From Pseudoalteromonas sp. A25 (GTDB lineage Bacteria; Pseudomonadota; Gammaproteobacteria; Enterobacterales; Alteromonadaceae), in NCBI RefSeq assembly GCF_009176705.1, contig NZ_AP021847.1, positions 734,501-798,500 of the forward strand: a stretch of 64,000 nt of DNA. The letters are read 5' to 3'. Shown here in pieces: positions 63,806-64,000 of the stretch. Position 1 is the stretch's first letter. Every line of letters begins with the position of its first letter. Under the pieces are notes generated by a model that did no database searches, was not told the DNA's origin, and worked only from the letters and a program-made list of their open reading frames with translations. The translations under genes were made by a program, and so were the position numbers.

Positions 63806-64000
63806 GCGTGTCCCCTCAAGGTTATTAGCGTTGTTTGAAAATGCGAGCAAGCGCTTCATCGGTAAATCACCCTACCTGACAAAAAATGATCTACACACGC
63901 TAATTTACCACCGTATTTGCAATTTGCTATCTAGAGTAACACTTAATAACAATTCACTGTTTAAAGGTAACAGTTATTCAGAGGATATTTTGTACAGTTG
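63806..64000. promoter_or_regulatory. Promoter region of the mipA operon at the right edge
   Basis: The final 195 bases hold no gene and should contain the promoter reading leftward. I see AGGTAACAG near 63965 and GAGTAACAC near 63935, possible regulator half-sites similar to those at 51482-51503, but no clear promoter. Confidence 0.3.

Overview
The window looks like main-chromosome DNA of a marine gammaproteobacterium of the order Alteromonadales, most probably Pseudoalteromonas. This rests on moderate-to-low GC, gene families typical of that group (DUF3019 with MipA/OmpV, DUF3833 with a chalcone-isomerase-like protein, M3 oligopeptidase lipoprotein, many LysR and two-component genes) and housekeeping genes such as sbcCD, arfB and a yebC-family gene. 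I saw no rRNA or tRNA gene, prophage, transposase or CRISPR array. Family names come from reading motifs by eye; no database search was run.

Layout. 1-5.3 kb: the adaptation and interference end of a type I-F CRISPR-Cas locus on the minus strand (cas1, cas2/3 fusion, start of csy1, which runs off the left edge). 5.7-8.1 kb: AraC regulator, DoxX membrane protein and a periplasmic solute-binding protein. 8.2-15.6 kb: an efflux-type module of periplasmic adaptor, ATPase and duplicated MacB/FtsX-type permease, followed by an NtrC-class regulator and its kinase. A -24/-12 promoter with upstream repeats precedes this module, so the regulator probably drives it. 15.7-20.1 kb: GH3 glycosidase, pxpA, cupin, YebC-family and HAD genes. 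20.6-26.5 kb: small membrane protein, sbcD, sbcC and a methyltransferase. 26.4-32.3 kb: lone receiver, DUF188 protein, lipocalin, a PhoX-type phosphatase lipoprotein on a collagen-like stalk behind a Pho box, and a diheme lipoprotein.

32.3-33.0 kb holds the most unusual structure: a gene-free tract with about eleven copies of a 20-bp GATC-containing repeat (AGATCA-N3-TTTTACTAACT), nine direct and two inverted, with a perfect IHF consensus and a long palindrome. A twelfth exact copy lies alone 14 kb away in the 3' end of pxpA. It resembles a replication-initiator or iteron binding array without a rep gene.

33-49.6 kb: UDG-like protein, acetyltransferases, LysR, M3 peptidase, DJ-1/PfpI protein, a large hybrid kinase with a response-regulator diguanylate cyclase, pirin with glutathionyl-hydroquinone reductase, a secreted HExxH protein and a methyltransferase. 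Two 97 % identical 195-bp MITE-like elements lie here, one forming the end of the methyltransferase gene. 49.7-64 kb: amidohydrolase lipoprotein, two-component pair, NhaR-like regulator, HPF-like protein, a FosA-type fosfomycin resistance enzyme, an adaptor-ATPase pair without a permease, arfB, and a MipA/OmpV-DUF3019-regulator-kinase operon that ends the window.
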